From SZUA-521 sp041738285 (GTDB lineage Bacteria; Pseudomonadota; Gammaproteobacteria; Pseudomonadales; Azotimanducaceae): 6,662 nucleotides of DNA. The translations under genes and the position numbers were made by a program. Positions 5,921 to 6,662 of the stretch are shown piece by piece. The DNA lies in the NCBI GenBank assembly GCA_041738285.1, contig JBGSQB010000140.1, forward strand, positions 1 through 6,662, read 5' to 3'. The notes below the pieces were generated by a model. That model was not told where the DNA came from, did not search any database, and saw nothing but the letters and a program-made list of their open reading frames with translations. The first letter of the stretch is position 1; every line of letters starts with the position of its first letter.

Positions 5921-6283
5921 TGAGGCATGTCGCCCCACGCGACGCCAGCGCGATCGGCCACGGTCTGATCACCGAGAGGGAATCCGGTGGCTGCCAGCGC
6001 ATGCGCGGTGTCGTCGTGCGATCGGTGCCGAGGCGTGCGAGGCGTGCGACCAGATCGGACACGTTCGCGCGGAAACGTCGTTCCGCCGTGACCGGGATTC
6101 CGGCGTGGAGTGCTGGCTGATCTGCCGCAACGAGACCAGCGCGTGCGCCACCCGCACCTTCTCCGGCGCCGCACCGACGGCAATGCCGCGGCGCCAGTTG
6201 AGCCATTGCCCGATCGCTTCGAGGCATCGGATCAGTTCGAGCTGGCGGAGCTCGGCGGCATCGAAGTGGCCGCACAGGATCAT
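5841..6283 (-). pseudogene. Probable frameshifted gene remnant, family unknown
   Basis: The region 5921-6408 has no clean gene, but the minus strand shows coding character that changes frame. From ATG 6283 to about 6110 one frame gives a helix-rich sequence (AAELRQLELIRCLEAIGQW, then PEKVRVAHALVSLRQI) with high GC at third positions; past that point the same frame becomes Arg/Ser-rich and unlike a protein. From about 6110 to 6010 a frame shifted by one base takes over with similar quality (AERRFRANVSDLVARLARLG) and stays open to 5841. The third frame is also plausible near 6010-5920. A single-base indel around 6110 would join the first two parts. No homolog is recognised, ATG 6283 lacks a ribosome binding site, and the 3' part overlaps the end of the plus-strand gene. 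A sequencing error is an alternative. I see nothing in 6284-6408. Confidence 0.3.
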
Positions 6284-6408
6284 GATCTAGCAGATGACGG
6301 ACTCGAGCTCACGCGTGTCCGTGGCGACGTCAATTCGAACACCGTTCATGAATCGAGTACAGATTCCATCGATGAACGACAACGAATCACAGTGATGTAG
6401 AAGTGCGA

Positions 6409-6662
6409 TCAAGGTCGAGTTCTAGTCGCTGCGCCCCAGTCGACGATGAACGCGCCGCGGAGATCGCCGTCCGCGAATCCGCTGGCTCGATCGTCCGGGT
6501 ACTTCGCAGCAATCGCATCAGCGACGGGTGCTGCAATGCGAGTGCCGTGGCAGACGGCGCACATCGGTTGCATGACGATCGTCCGCATGTAGCGGGCGCT
6601 GCCGTCGGCCTTTGCTTCGAACGTTTCGAGCGGAGCCGTTTCTCCGCTGCGTATGCGCACCT
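6409..6662 (-). CDS. Tll0287-like (DUF3365) heme-binding domain protein, C-terminal part
   Basis: The frame enters from the right edge and ends at TGA 6411-6409, giving about 84 C-terminal residues. It contains ARYMRTIVMQPMCAVCHG, with a CxxCH c-type heme attachment motif (Cys-Ala-Val-Cys-His), then AAKYPDDRASGFADGDLRGAF. Tll0287-like domains of the DUF3365 family carry this order: a YM(R/K)xI strand, CxxCH, YPDDxAxGF and a closing DxRGAF. Such proteins bind a c-type heme, normally in the periplasm, and serve as sensors or redox proteins, sometimes fused to histidine kinases or diguanylate cyclases; here the domain ends the protein, so any partner domain would be N-terminal and outside the window. 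A GTG at 6660 is in frame but is not taken as the start because the domain's N-terminal half is still missing there. Confidence 0.85.
   Translation of the reverse strand, partial: VRIRSGETAPLETFEAKADGSARYMRTIVMQPMCAVCHGTRIAAPVADAIAAKYPDDRASGFADGDLRGAFIVDWGAATRTRP

Noticed and set aside
6110..6400. 96-codon plus-strand frame near the right end
   Set aside because: It lies in the same codon register as the minus-strand frame that has better third-position GC, and its Asp/Glu-rich composition is as expected for an antisense shadow.

Overview
The window looks like a chromosomal stretch from a GC-rich proteobacterium, most likely a gammaproteobacterium. GC content is high by eye and GC is strongly preferred at third codon positions. 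The clearest taxonomic hint is a full-length YceH/DUF480 protein with the proteobacterial architecture. The other recognisable families (group I truncated hemoglobin, HSL-type esterase, Tll0287-like heme domain, glutathione S-transferase remnant) fit but do not narrow this further. No rRNA, tRNA, CRISPR array, phage gene or intact transposase was seen.

Layout, left to right. The first ~124 bases may hold the C-terminal tail of a gene running in from the left. It ends four bases before a large polytopic membrane protein (129-1667, +) that resembles GT-C/PMT-type glycosyltransferases. This gene converges on yceH (2485-1832, -). The gap between them is filled almost exactly by a ~160-bp non-coding element with terminal inverted repeats (1673-1834). 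It resembles a MITE, and its right end supplies the yceH stop codon. Divergent from yceH is a small secreted protein of unknown function (2621-2983, +). In the same frame, straight after its stop, lies a start-less C-terminal glutathione S-transferase fragment (2984-3193).

Next, on the minus strand, come an HSL-family alpha/beta hydrolase (4776-3703) and a group I truncated hemoglobin (3584-3228), possibly co-transcribed. A 49-codon small ORF (5121-4972, -) with a good ribosome binding site sits upstream of the esterase. On the plus strand, 5216-5920 encodes an unrecognised 234-residue protein. From about 6283 back to 5841 the minus strand shows good coding character that jumps between frames, suggesting a decayed gene. 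The right edge cuts a minus-strand gene (6662-6409) for a heme-binding Tll0287/DUF3365-type domain with a CxxCH motif.

The genes do not form an obvious pathway. The region looks like ordinary chromosome with patches of decay (GST remnant, frameshifted remnant) and one small mobile-element-like insertion. I found no convincing new multi-gene system. The observations most worth checking are the MITE-like element that ends yceH, the GST relic, and the hemoglobin with an apolar predicted distal pocket.
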